64,000 nt of DNA from Cloeon dipterum (Eukaryota > Arthropoda > Insecta > Ephemeroptera > Baetidae), in assembly GCF_949628265.1 (NCBI RefSeq), contig NC_088789.1:682001-746000 (forward strand), in the 5' to 3' direction. Numbering within the stretch: position 1 is the first letter of the stretch; each line of letters begins with the position of its first letter. Below the pieces are notes generated by a model. That model saw only the letters and a list, made by a program, of their open reading frames with translations. It ran no database searches and was not told where the DNA came from. The position numbers and the translations under genes are program-made. This document shows, piece by piece, positions 42,401-54,551 of this stretch.

Positions 42401-44018
42401 GACTTTTTAAATCTAAAAAATATTTTCCGACGCTTATGCGGCGAATGGCTGGATTGATTTTGGTTTTGAGCACGTCTAAAGAAATTATTCTAAGAGCAGA
42501 ATGCACAGCAGCACGATTTGAGTTTTAAATCGCAACGAAAGTGCCTTAAAAATCGAAAGAAACCACTAGCACCATCTATTGGTGGCTTCAAACACTAGAG
42601 AAATTTTAGAGAAATTTAATTTGTTACCTCTGGGCATGCTGGCATTATGCAGGGAATTTCCAATGAGCTGCGACTGGAAAGCCGAGCTGTAAAACCCGTC
42701 TCCATTTCCACTAAAAGAAATTCAAAAACTACAAGTCAATGATAATTATTATTTTCGGTCTGCTTACGTGTGATTCAACACTTTGAGGTGGACATAGAAG
42801 AAGCAGACATAAAGCAGAATTGGCAGGAGAATCAGGCACAAAGCTCTGGCCACAAAGTGCTTCAAAACATGAGTCAGCTGAGGAGAAAAATATTTATAAA
42901 AGAGTAAGGATTAAGTAAAAGCTTTTTTACTGGTTGACTGGTGTCGCCGAGAATGTTCCACAGCTGAGATGCAGTGTGCAGACCAACAAGCAACACCACA
43001 AACAGCCCCACGAATTTCACACTGATCGAACCAGCCAGCATCACGCCGGTCCAGACGAGCCAAAAATACCACTGCGCAGAAAATGCTCTACAAAAGGCAA
43101 AAAATAATTTAAAAAAATTGCAAGCAAACTGGTAAATTGCACAGAAAAATGAATTTAGTAGGAATTTTCATCCACAAGAGTAAAAAATTAATAAAAAATA
43201 ATTTTACTTGTAGGTCTGAGATCCAACTTTGGCCATTCCAAGCACGGATCCCATGACGAAAAAGAGCAAAATCGGGTCCAATAAAATATACTGGTTGAGC
43301 GTAATCAGTCCAACATCTGCAAATACACCAAATCAGCAAAATCCGAGCGAATCTCTTGTCCAAATTACCAAGCAGAAAGAGAGTGGAGGCCAGAAATGAG
43401 GCTTCCAGGGACTCGGTCAGTTCCCACACGGTCACGAAGGCAAAAGGTACGGTCGCTGCTCCTAGCAAGGTGCAGAACTGAAATATAAACCGTCAGGAAT
43501 CTGGCTAAACCCTAATCTTTGAACCGACCAGTCGCATTCCCAGGTAGTTTACATTTTCGTAAACGTCTCCAGGCTTTTCAAAGGGAAATTGCCCATCGTA
43601 GCCAGTCAGGTAGCCGGATAAACCTATTAACATCTGAATAATCATCAAAATTAAACACGAACTAAAATTATAGAGAGAAGAATACATACTTTTCCAAGGG
43701 GGGGATGGACGTCGAAGAAGAAGGTCCTCTTTATGTACCAACTGCCCATTTTCCCGAAATGCGTTTCATCCCAGCTAAAAATTTAAATTGTTAAAAAAAT
43801 TTGGGGAAATATTATTTATGATATATTTACCAAACGTGCTCAGGCTCCGCAATTTTGTACAGTCTTGTGAGCAACGTCGCAACGACAATTACGCCAAACG
43901 CGAACCACCATCTAAATAAACAATGAATTTGACAAAAAATCCTAGAAAACATTGACCATACATACTCTTTGGAGTTCTTTTTGGCAGCCGGTTTCGTTCT
44001 CTCCTTTAATTCAGACAT
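39447..44018 (-). CDS. POMT2: Protein O-mannosyl-transferase 2
   Basis: Sixteen exons (44018-43966, 43911-43831, 43774-43690, 43633-43529, 43477-43369, 43316-43208, 43087-42931, 42877-42768, 42710-42628, 42006-41687, 41281-41130, 41076-40988, 40932-40784, 40374-40089, 39757-39646, 39552-39447) sum to 2106 nt, 701 aa; human POMT2 has 750. The PMT signature WDETHFGK, with the catalytic Asp-Glu pair, and [10 protein letters not shown] lie in the first third. MIR repeats follow ([27 protein letters not shown]), then a multi-span C-terminus ([20 protein letters not shown]) ending in RWLESWEF. It transfers mannose from Dol-P-Man to Ser/Thr (e.g. dystroglycan) in the ER, together with POMT1. Drosophila orthologue: twisted. 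Confidence 0.96.
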
Positions 44019-44454
44019 TTTTCCTTCTTCAAATCAAAGCATATTACATTTATTCTGAAAATTAAACAAAAAATGTAGCAAATTCTTCGATAATAATCGA
44101 TTTTCCAAACCTCCGACGCTACGAGAGGACAAGGGTCCGATGCCACATTTCCAGGCAGACAGAAATAACAGTAACGGGACCTGAAAAACAGGCTCCAGTT
44201 TCAGCTTCAGGTTGTTCTCCGCGTTCTCCGCATCTCGCTCTTCTCCTCTCCTCTCCAAGTCTCCAGCTTTGTTTACGTCGCTGGGAAAGAGGCGTGCCGC
44301 GCCACCGATTCCAGTGCTGTGATTGGTCGAGAGCCGCGGATAATTCAAAAAGTGTGTATGTGTCAAGCGCTGGGCAAAGTCGGCAAACAAAGAACCTCGT
44401 TTTTACCGTTTTTACTGATTTTAGCCTTTTCGCCGGATAAATCACGATCTCAGG
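44019..44454. promoter_or_regulatory. Bidirectional POMT2-DPM3 promoter region
   Basis: 436 bp between divergent start codons. GC content is moderate and I see no clear TATA box at either end. Both genes serve the dolichol-phosphate-mannose pathway. Confidence 0.6.
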
Positions 44455-44848
44455 ATGACGATGCTGATGCAGTGGCTGCAAGTGTTGGTGCCGGCTGGCG
44501 TCCTCTGGCTCTCGGTCGCCGCCACCTTCCTCAAGGACAAGAGCTTTTTTGAGCAGGAGTCGGCGTTCGTGCAGTTTCTCCTTCTGCTGCCTTTGCTAGC
44601 ATTGATTGCACTTGGGGTGGGTAGTAAAGAAATTTTCAAATCTTCAAAACCGAATGAGATGGTTTACAGGTGTACGCAGCCGGCACAGTTCTGTACAAAA
44701 CCTTTACTTTTAATGATTGCACGGAAGCTTCAAAGGATTTGCAAAAAGTAAACTAAATTTTAACTGATTCCATGAATTTTGAATTTTTATATCATAGGAT
44801 GTTGCAGAGGCCAAGGAATTCCTCAAAAAGAACAAACTCGTCGACTGA
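44455..44848 (+). CDS. DPM3: Dolichol-phosphate mannosyltransferase subunit 3
   Basis: Exons 44455-44616, 44670-44747 and 44798-44848 sum to 291 nt, 96 aa (human 92). Two membrane helices (about residues 7-25 and 38-60) are followed by a short cytosolic coiled helix. The match to DPM3 is seen in the MT-L-QWL start, YA-GTVLYK-FTFNDC and the EA-EFL-KN tail. DPM3 anchors the catalytic DPM1 subunit to the ER membrane. It converges with PSMD9, 150 bp away. Confidence 0.88.
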
Positions 44849-44998
44849 TAATCAACACTTCTTCCATTATAATGTAAATTTGTGTATTAAATTAAAATTC
44901 CAAACGTATTTTAATCTGAAATTTTATTCAGACATCAATTTACAATTAGAAAAAAATTGTCACGTCAGTCCTCGCACATTCCATCTTGAATAATTTAT

Positions 44999-45809
44999 TT
45001 ATCGTTCAACATTTTCCACTGGTATGATGTTGCACCCAAGAAGGCCTCTGCCGCTCCACGTCTTGGGCGTCAACCTGAGGCTGACGTAGGTGCCCTGTCG
45101 CCTGACCTTGACGTGGATTGGCATGTTCACAGACGCCTGCACCACCTTGTTGACGTCCTGCAGGTCTTTGAAGTTGCGCCAGTTGACTGTCCCGAACTCC
45201 ACGATCAAATCTTCCAGCTGCAGACCCTAAAATTTAATTAAAAATCAGTTTATATTAGTTCTTAAAAAGGCGCCATTCATTTCTTACAGCATGTTCGGCT
45301 GGAGAGTTGGGAACCACCAGGTTGACCCGCACGAATGGCTCTCCTGTGGCCTCAAAGTTGTTTTCTCCAGCAACCGTGAAGCGTTCGATGTTGGTTTTGC
45401 GAATTTCAGCATGTACATCATGCAGACCGCTTTCAATTTGCTGCATGAGAGCCTTGTGGTCGTTTTGCAAGCCTGAAAATCCATAAATTAGCTTTATGAT
45501 ATTAATAAATTTTAATTAACATACAAATTATTCTGTGTCTGGCATGTCGAACTTGGTAAACGTCGATGTCGCTCCTGGGGAATCCTTGGTTGTCGATCAA
45601 ATCTCCATGCATGCCGACGTTTTTGTTCTAAAAAATAATCCTGAATTAATTCAGTCAATTTTTACTTGAATTGAAGCAAGAACCTGTTCGAGAACTGAAG
45701 TTAACTGTCTAATATTTGCTTCGATTTCGTCCTTTTGCTTAATTAATTCCAAAACGGCGTTCCTGGTCAAATGTGCAGAATCATCATCGACACAAACCTC
45801 CATGTCCAT
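44999..45809 (-). CDS. PSMD9: 26S proteasome non-ATPase regulatory subunit 9 (p27 assembly chaperone)
   Basis: Exons 45809-45684, 45627-45525, 45472-45288 and 45226-44999 sum to 642 nt, 213 aa (human 223). An N-terminal coiled coil (KQKDEIEANIRQL) is followed by the family signature FPRSDIDVYQVR.ARH and a C-terminal PDZ-like domain with IVEFGTVN and GLLGCNIIPV. The protein is a chaperone for assembly of the proteasome base (Rpt4-Rpt5 module). The ATG at 45809 is chosen as the first methionine of the conserved region; two Met codons lie close together. Confidence 0.93.
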
Positions 45810-46710
45810 GCTGAAGTTTGAGGGTGTCTTTATTAGAAAAACTGGTGTTTCGCGCCTGCAAAATTCGAAATTAATGGCTGATTCGGCATCTAAAGAAAAT
45901 TTGAATCTAATCACATAGCGTTTCCTACTTAATTATATTTTTGAAAATGTTTACCACTGCGTGTTATTTATTTCACTAGTCCAAAACTTTCAAAGAAAAG
46001 ATGATGCGATAAGGAATAAAAAAAAGTGTTTTGAACACCCGCCAAAATCAAACTAACTACAAATTATATGGTATTTTTAATTTTGGCGGGTTTCACTTGA
46101 CATGATATCCTCTCCTTTTCGTACTCGCTATTGTTTTGCAACAAAATTTTTTGTATATTTTTTTCAGGAGTTGAGGTTTTCAAGCCAAGCACTTAAAATT
46201 TTTTTCAATTTTCCATAATTTTTTCGAGTAATTGAAACACATTTTTAACAGTAAAGAAAGTTAAACATCCATTTGAATCAAAAGATCACAAAAACCTCTA
46301 AGTATTGCAAGCAAAACTCTTCTCCCTTGCCAAACCCCTGTGTGCATCTGGGGGCTGGCTGCTGGCTCGATCATGTGTTTTTGTTCGATTGATCGCCGCG
46401 ACGTCCGCCTCCCTTGCCTCGTTTTCGAAACGTATACATTATTTGACGGAATAATGTTGACTTAATTTGATTATAAGCGTCAAGTACGTTCGCTCAAGCG
46501 CCACACTTCGCAGGATTTAATCCTCACGTTAACACGCTCGCTGCTCGCACGTCGAAAATAAAACACAGCAGTCGTGTGCGCTGGTGTTTGGCAAAGGTCT
46601 TATCATTTTTTCTTCCTTGCAGCGGGCAGGCGTTCGAGGTGGCTGGCTGAAAACAACAAACTTCCAAGGAGCAACGACAACTCCGGCGCGTTCTGTATGT
46701 TGGCTCGGTT
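45810..46710. promoter_or_regulatory. Intergenic region between divergent PSMD9 and TXNDC11
   Basis: About 900 bp. AT-rich in the half nearer PSMD9, GC-richer near TXNDC11. No TATA box or other gene that I can support. Confidence 0.4.
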
Positions 46711-49700
46711 ATGTCTTCGACTGTCGACGACGCTCCGGATCATGCTGACACTGCTGAAAAGGAGAAACGTGGCACAGACACCTACGCGACATACGCTAAC
46801 ATGTTTTTCTACGTGAGAGAAGTCTGCTTCTTCCTGACCATCGCCGTCACGTCGTATGCCGCCATCCACAATGCGTGAGTAATTAAGTTAATCGAATGGA
46901 ATATTTAATTATGTAATTGCGTCTGCAGGCCGCCGCTGGTGTCCCACACGAACGCGGCAGTGCCGTTTTTCAAGCAGAACGCGCACATCGTCGACTTCTA
47001 CACCGGCGACCTGAGCCCGGCGTTCGAGAAGATCTCCGAGTCGGACCTGACGTTTGTCATGTACTACGCGCCCTGGGACGCGGAGAGCCAGGTCGTTCGG
47101 GCCGAGTTCGAACTGCTGGCCGCTTACTACAGCCACGAGGTAGAATTTCCGGCAGGAAAAATATAAATTAGGGTCTGATTTAACCTGAAACAGGTGCACT
47201 TTGTGGCCGTCAACTGCTGGCACCCTTCAGGCGAGTGCAGACGCCACTTCAACAAGGTGCATCACTTTCCGGTGCTGATCGCGTATCCGTCGCTGCGCAG
47301 CAAGGGCATCCAGTATCGCGGCGTCAAGAAGGCCTACCACATGGCCAGGTTCCTCAAAGTCGTCCTCAGGCCGCTCATCAGGGTTCACAATCAGCAGGAT
47401 GTGCTCGCGTTGATTACCAAACACGACGTGAGCGATTATTTGGATTTGTAAACTTTTCCAACCTGATAAATTAACTAAAACTCTGGATATCGGATTGTTT
47501 AGATTGCCCAGAACGTTTAATTTAAAAACACACAAATAAGATTCTTTCAAGTAATTCAAAAAATACTGGGTAGTTTTTAGTTCATTTTATTTTTTAATTT
47601 TTCAAAGCTTGTCAATATTTTTTTTTTAATTTTGAACGGTTTCTGAGATTTTGTGGCTTGCTGGATGCGGAAAATTCCCTTCCAATGAGTTTTAAAAGCC
47701 TAATTTTTAAGGCTAAATCAAACAAAAACTACTATTAATTTGTAACATTTTGAATTTATCAATGGCAGATTTTTATATTTTCGCTGTGGTAATTTTAACA
47801 GGCGGTGATGGTGAGCTGCGTGGACATATCAAGCAGCAAGTCTGGCTACCTGGCGGCATACACGTCGGCCCTGAGAGCCCTGGAGAGGGACCCTCTGCAG
47901 GAGGTGAGCTTCGCGGTGGCCACCAGCCGAAAAACTTGCTTGACGCTGGGCTTTGACGAGGACGTAGCCCTGCCGAGTGCCAAATTGCATCTTTGGAACG
48001 AAACAATCGTAAGGACTTGCTACTTTTGTTGTAGTTATTTGTTAAAATTTGCGTCAGGACTACGAAGGCGACTGGCAGAGTGACAGGCTGGTCAAGTGGG
48101 TCTTCAGCAACATCCACCAGGTGGCCGTGTGGGTGACCCTGCCGGGCAGCAAGTCCATGTCGCTGGCGCCGTACGTCGAGGAGGGACCCGCCCTCGTCAT
48201 GTTCACCCCGAGAAACCCCTTTTTCGCCACTTCCCCCTACTTTGACCTGGTAGGTCTCTTTTTGCCAGTTCCTCGGGAAGAAAGTCACAGTTTCGATAGG
48301 ATTTTATTTATTTTTTTGCTCTGCAGTTGCGCGAGATCGGACTGGAGTACTACAATTGCAACAACAACAGTCTGGTCTCCTCTCTGGCGCAACACTTGGC
48401 CACTCGACGAGCAAGTAGGCTTTCTTTTCCTCTTGAGACCAAGTGTCGAATGCTCCTAATGGTCTCACGTGTGATGTTTTGCAGCGAGCAAGACGGAGCA
48501 TCGAAACGAAGAGAAGCTGTGCTTCACGCCAATCGCCAAGGGCGACAACTACTGCCCGCGCACCACCAGCGCGCCCACTTGCGCCACCGTCACCCTGCCG
48601 GCGGCCATCAACTTCACCATTAGCACCAGGCTGCTCAGGGAGAAGGCTGAAAAGCTCAAGTGGGACACCAGTTGCGAGGTAATCATTTATTTTTTTGTAG
48701 ATCAACTCGTGTGCTTTTGTTTGACTCCAAATGAGACGCGGATGGCTACAGCTATTTTGATTTAATTAACAATTTCATTTCCGAAAAACCAGCTAGATCG
48801 CCTCAAATATAATAACAAAAATCTTACAAATCAGCTTTAAAACTTGAACTTATTTGTTTTCGCTATGTAAGGTTGACATGGATACAAATAAAGACATTTC
48901 TGACCAGGATGCACAGCAGAGACTGCGAAGCGAGCTTTGGAAGGCAGAGAACTGCCTGGTGCCTCTGGCAGAGGAGCGGCTGGTCGTTCCAAACGTGAAC
49001 AGCACGTCCATCACGATCGACCCAAAGGTGCTGGCTCTGCGCAGCACGCACAAGCAGCTTGAGTGCAAGCGGCTGCTGCTCGGCAGACGACTCCACGTGC
49101 CCGTCTTTCCTAAGAAGGCTTCCCCCAACGTTAGCAATTTCAAATTAATTTAAGAATTGAAGGAAATTTATGATTTTTTTGTGGTTAGGAGGGATTCGAT
49201 TTCGGGCAGCTGCGAGGGCTGTCTTGCAGCAACAACAGGTCGCTGTCACTCCTCGCAGTGGATTCGCTCGAGTTTGAAGCGTTCGCTAAATACCTCGGCG
49301 TCGACACCTCTCGCACGCCTGATCGAACAGCCGTCGTCATTTTCAACGCAGCCGTGAGTCCAATTTTCCATAAATTTGATACAGAGAATTGAATTTTATT
49401 TATTTAAAGGCCGAGACAATCAACGTGTTGAGCGGCCCGATTTTGAAAGCGACGCTGTCCTCCTTCCTGGTCAACCACACGTCGAACACCCTGCCCAGGT
49501 CCATTCGAACCTTCCACAGGGAAGAGTACCAGCGTGCCTGTCCTTCAGGCTCGTTCTGCGTGCGCGAACTCAATTCCAGCAACTTCTTGCCGACAGTTTT
49601 GAACGACTCCGAGGTCAGCAAATTCAATTTTGCTTTCTTAAATAAATTTAACGAGTTTGTTTAGGACGTGGTTGTGTTGTTCCACTCGCCGTTGTGCGGC

Positions 49701-51062
49701 ATGTGCGGCAGCGCCAGCCTCACCTTCCTCACGATCGCCAGGTTGTTCAGGAAGACGTGCAACCTGCGCTTTGTGCGCGTCGACGGCGAGAACAACGACC
49801 TGCCGTGGCACTACACTATGGAATCCTACCCTGCCATCCTCTTCTTCCCAGCCCAGAGGTACAGAAAATCACCCTAGAAATTTATTTTTTACCGAATTGG
49901 TCATTTTCAGGAAATCTGAGAGCCGCATTTTTCCAAAAACAAAGGTGGTCAGCGTGCAGACCCTGACGCACTTTGTGCTGGCCAACCTGCGGCCTGAGTC
50001 GCGCCTCCAATCGCTGCTCAGTCTGCACGGCAATAAGAGGCAGGCCAGGCTCCACACCCTCACCGCCCTCCACGGCCTCAACTCGCAATACAGACTTTCA
50101 AAGTTGAACAGTAAGGAATCATCTGACTATTTCACCAAACATTTTAATAAGAAATAGTAGCAATTAATTAGGTCTAGCAAATTTTAACTATTTCTTGCGA
50201 AATAATTGACAAATTAAATTCAACTCCCAAAATAAGGCGAAAGTTTGGATAAATTGTAGAATTCCTTGGGCCCTTCAGACCTCCAGACCGCAAATAAAAC
50301 AGTCTGGGGCCTAATGTCAGGTCGCGCGACCCGAGGAAGGTCAGTTGAAGGCAAGGATGAAAAATCCTCGTCGATCCTAGCCAAGTGGGCTCGAAATTAC
50401 TGAAAAAGCATTTAAAACTTGCCTTTGAGCGGAACTCTGGCCTGGGGTACCCTGAAAAAAGGCCGTAAGGGTAACGCAGGTCAAAGACCTGTCCAATGAG
50501 GGTTCATGGTGGACGATCAGACCAACGGCCGAATTTAAATAAAAATAAAACTTGTAAATTTGGATTTTTTTTTTAAATCTGAGAAAATTTTAAAGTGGTC
50601 CTATTATGGAAAACCGTACATTGTCGGACGCGCCCCACCAAGGGGCATCGAGTGGCACCCAGATCGGCGCCGTCCGGCCCAAAGGGCCCCACCTGGGCCC
50701 GAAAACATATAATTGAAATGTCACAAATCGACTTAAAAACTCATTACTTGGCTTGTATGGGTCTTAGATTAAAAAACCAAAAATACTCCCCGGCAAATTT
50801 TGCGTCTTTTAGACCCCATTGCCGCCTCCGCCCGCCCCCAAAATCAGCGCCATATTTTTTTAATATTTATTGTGATTTTTCGTCTTTTGAACAATCTCGA
50901 TTTTACTTTTCAGGGTCTTCGATATTGTCGAGGCGGCGATTGAAGCAGCGGTCGCAGTACCTGCGGCTGCTGCACCTGGCGCTGAGTGACGCGCGGCTGG
51001 AGGCGGAGGCGACCGCCAGCCTGAACAGGTACTACCGCCTCTCGACCAATTTGCGGGCGTGA
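46711..51062 (+). CDS. TXNDC11: Thioredoxin domain-containing protein 11
   Basis: Thirteen exons (46711-46874, 46929-47139, 47194-47427, 47802-48008, 48058-48249, 48327-48414, 48485-48678, 48872-49129, 49189-49353, 49410-49613, 49665-49858, 49911-50110, 50914-51062) sum to 2460 nt, 819 aa. A membrane anchor lies near residues 35-55. The first thioredoxin-like fold has YAPWD but no CXXC (WDAES). A second thioredoxin domain in the last third has an intact PLCGMC site and FPA. A leucine-rich coiled coil ends the protein. Human TXNDC11 is an ER redox partner of EDEM in glycoprotein degradation and of DUOX maturation. AATAAA at 51329. The family name rests on this domain order; other TXNDC-like proteins are possible. 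Confidence 0.8.
50320..50560 (+). repeat. Intronic dispersed repeat, partner of 56230-56485
   Basis: In TXNDC11 intron 12. Shares cgaaattactgaaaaagcattt, ggggtaccctgaaaaa, gacctgtccaatgagggt and gacgatcaga.caa.ggcc in order with 56230-56485. Confidence 0.85.
50600..50705 (+). repeat. GC-rich intronic repeat, partner of 38451-38570
   Basis: Inverted relative to 38451-38570; described there. No coding capacity. Confidence 0.8.
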
Positions 51063-51503
51063 GACAGGACGAAGAAGACAAAAATACTCGTTGGACAATA
51101 CTCTGGTCTCGGCCGCAGCGCAGCGCAGCGGGCGGCTTCGAAGGAAGAACTGCGGCACTGTGTACGCTTGCTATGGCACTCCTTGTGATATGTAAATATT
51201 TTTATTCTGCGCGCGGAGTAGTGCTAGGTACCTACATATTTTTGTAAACGCATTTCTCACGGCCACGAGCCTGATACATTTTTGTACGTTGTGCATTATT
51301 GTTCATTTTAATCGTTTTCAAATGTTTTAATAAAGTTGATGTTTCCTCACAATCAGTGCATTTAACGGGTTTTGTTTCATCAAAACAAAGTTTATTGTAA
51401 ATGCATTTTTAATGTCAACAAACGAGGTAATTAAATTGCACTTGAGTTACGGCAAGGAGAAGGAGCTAGGCTCTTTGATGCACGTAATGTTGTTTATAGA
51501 TTC
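51063..51503. other. Convergent 3' ends of TXNDC11 and ENGASE
   Basis: TXNDC11 AATAAA at 51329-51334. No other gene. A 67-codon plus-strand ORF crossing the last ENGASE exon is an antisense shadow. Confidence 0.6.
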
Positions 51504-54450
51504 TCAATTTAAGGAGATGGACAGCCAGCCAAGCAGCACGTCCGTCGCGTTGGGGTCCAAAGCGACGCAAATTTCGGTGATTTTGTATCTTCGTCCCCTT
51601 GCCGGCACCACATAATTCCTTTGAGTTTGATGAGAATAATTAGTTTGTATTTTTACTCTTGAGGTCCAAAATTAATTTTTCTGGCTCAAATGATTCGTCT
51701 CAAAGATGAAAATGACGAATTTTACTCTTTAAGGGATTACAAAATTTGGTTCTTTTTCCAATCTTAGCAGAAAAAAAATAACAATTTTTGACTTGCCTCA
51801 GTTTCCAGCCGGTTTTCTCATCCAACAACTCATTCATTCCTTTAGTTTCAGAGCCGAAATACTCGTCTCTGCAAATTTATATAAAAAAAAAATTGCCAAA
51901 GAACGACTCAAATTTAAATAAACATACCGATAACCTCCTCCGGCAGCATCGAGGAAGAGCAAGCCGAGAGCGAGATCCTTGGGCGCCTCTTTTCCCTCTT
52001 GACTACTTTTGATGGCGTAAGAAATGCTCAGCTCGTCCTGCTCACCCACGTGGAACGAGCAGAAGAACAACCTAGACACAGATTAATTCATTGCCATCGA
52101 AATTAGAATTAACATTACTTGTGGTAGATGCGTTGGCCGAAGACCTCGATGTTGGTCGGGCGCTGGAGGCGGAGACAGCCGCCGCCGTGGTAGGCGTCCT
52201 TGGGCCAGTGCTGCACGCAGCCGCTGAACTTGGTGGTCACCTTCTCCTTGCTCACGGCGTCGCCCTTCGGCAGTTGCGACGCGTCCTCCACGCAAATCGG
52301 CAAACACGGCTGCGGCATCTGCAGGCTCAGGTTGTGCCACGGCTGCTGGCTTTCCACCTCAAATTAAATCACAACTGAACCCGTTTATTCAATAACATTA
52401 TTTTGAATTGCTACCTTTCCGCGTTTGTACTTTCTCTCGCCGTATCCCTGGCAGAAGGACGTGTCAAAGGGCAGGCCGGACGGTCCGTGGACGTGCAGCA
52501 GCGGCCACAGTTTGCGCCAGAAAGTGTATTCGAGCGGCGTGAAGTTCTCCAGCGCCCAGCACTCGTGCACCCAGCCCTGCGCGAATAAGGCCACTGACAG
52601 GCCCTGGGCTCTCGCCTTCTCAACCGCCTGTATTCGAATAACTAAATTTCAGTTGTGTCATTTTTAAATTAATTTTTTTAAATTAATAAAATATACTTGA
52701 TCTTTGAGCGATCCAAAAAATGCTAAAAACTTTAGTAAATTAAATTTAGTGACTTTTATAAAGTCATAAAACGATTTTTATCAAATAAATTTATGACTAA
52801 TATTTGTTGGCAAATTAAGCCAACATTCGTCGGTTTAAGAGAAAAATAACTGAAGAACTGATCCAAAAATTTATAATTACATTTCAATAATTGAATTTTC
52901 CCTTACGGCACTGGTGTTAAATCCGCCGCCGCCGTAGCAGTTGCGTCCGAAGACATCAACCCCGACGTAGACGTCGAGGGCCCTGACCTCGGCCTGCCGG
53001 ACGCTCCTGGCCAGTCCGTCCTCCTTCCACACGTAGTTGAGGAAGATGCCGTCGCAGACGTCAAAGAACAGCCTTGCACACCGCCGGTTAAACTGTCAAT
53101 TTCTTTAAGTTCTAAGTGCTCTGCTACTTGTTCTCGGCGTTGAGCTCGTTCTGCCACTTGAGGCCGCCGTCCCTGGTCACGCTGTCGTACCAGATCACCT
53201 GCGAGTGGCTGATCTCGCGGTGCATCGCCTCCGTCAGCTCCTGAAGCAGCTCTTTGAGCACGGCCACGTCTTTCGGCTCCACCGTGTTCTCCACGTTTAT
53301 CAGCCAGCCGTCCATGCCGTAGTGCTTGCACATGCTCACCAGCTGGTTTACGAACTGCGACCGCCGCTCTTTCAAGCCGTGAAGCACCTCTTCCAACAGT
53401 TTCTTTCCAGAGTCCCACTCGGTTATCACCGTACCTGCAGACAAAAATAATCACCTTCTTATTTTAGATTTAAATTCATTGCCAAAAATCATTTTGATTT
53501 AAATTGATATTAAAGGACACATGGTACATTCAAGAACTAAAATTTGGGCGTATTTATCTGTAAGGGCTAACAATCAAAATGTCGTTGGAAATTTTTGAAT
53601 TGGCCCCCACGTTAGCCATCAAGCGCTGGACAAAAAGATCAACTGAGCGGTGATGGCGTCATAGTGTAATATGGCCGCCCTCTTATTTTTGGCTTTAGAC
53701 TCCTAACGCGGAAGCCGATTTCAAAAATTCCAGAATTTGAAGCTTCACAAAAACAAATAATATTTTTACAAATATCTGCTTCCTTTAAGAGCAATTAGTT
53801 CCATTATTTCCGATAAAAATATATGAAATTTTAATCAGTTTAAGGGCAAATATTTGTTTTTTGAGCCAAATCCAATAAAGAAAAAATACCTAGGATTAAG
53901 ACACCGTGGAGGTGCGCCGCGTTGACCCAAACTGGAGGCGCAATCGTCACGAACTTGTGGCTGAAGTAGACAAAAATGTCCACGCCAGCCCAGTGGAAGA
54001 ACCGGTAGTCAGCATGCTTATCACTTCCATACACAAACCTGTCAGGAAAATTTGTTTGTGAAATTCCTGGAGAGCTAAAAATATAAAATGCACAATCCTT
54101 GGATTTTTAAGAAATGATAATGAAAATTAAATCAATTTCTAATTCTGTAGTTTTTAGCGTTTTCAGCTTTCAGCACACCTGTCGTCGAGGTATCCGCCCT
54201 TCATGTCGTGGCAGACGAGCGTTCTGGGCACGGTGCGCCTGTCGAGCAGCTTGGTCGGCCGCCACTGCGTCTGGTGGCAGAGGTGCGACGTGCCGACGCT
54301 GCTGCACGCAGTCCTCGGCGACAGCGGCCGCAGCGGCCACGGCCGCTCGTCCGGCCGCCAATCGAGCACCTCCTGCACGCTCAGCAGGGGCACGCACTCG
54401 GTGCAGTCACCCTTGCACGGAGACTTGCACAGTTCCTCGTACATGTCCAT
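51504..54450 (-). CDS. ENGASE: Cytosolic endo-beta-N-acetylglucosaminidase (GH85)
   Basis: Nine exons (54450-54179, 54038-53890, 53434-53128, 53072-52907, 52627-52415, 52357-52119, 52071-51928, 51868-51797, 51618-51504) sum to 1677 nt, 558 aa. GH85 hallmarks in order: LVCHDMKGGYLDDR, IDxFVYFSH-like VDIFVYFSH, TVITEW, then DGWLINVEN with the catalytic Asn/Glu pair, WYDSV, FFDVCDGIFLNY, DVYVGVDVFGR and VALFAQGWV. It cleaves the chitobiose core of N-glycans released from misfolded glycoproteins. Shorter than the human enzyme (743 aa) at both ends. The last intron uses a GC donor (AG|GCAAGT at 51796). The frame is open upstream of 54450 to an acceptor near 54467, so a 5' exon may add residues. 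Confidence 0.93.
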
Positions 54451-54551
54451 CACTGTCCAGAAATCCTGCAGACGAGGGGAAAATTACATATCATACCTAA
54501 AATTGAAAGTGTTTTTACGAGAACGGCCAGGAAAAAACATTTATAATACAT

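Noticed and set aside
51412-51615. Plus-strand 67-codon ORF after TXNDC11
   Set aside because: Lies exactly opposite the last ENGASE exon, whose frame and splice phase fit.
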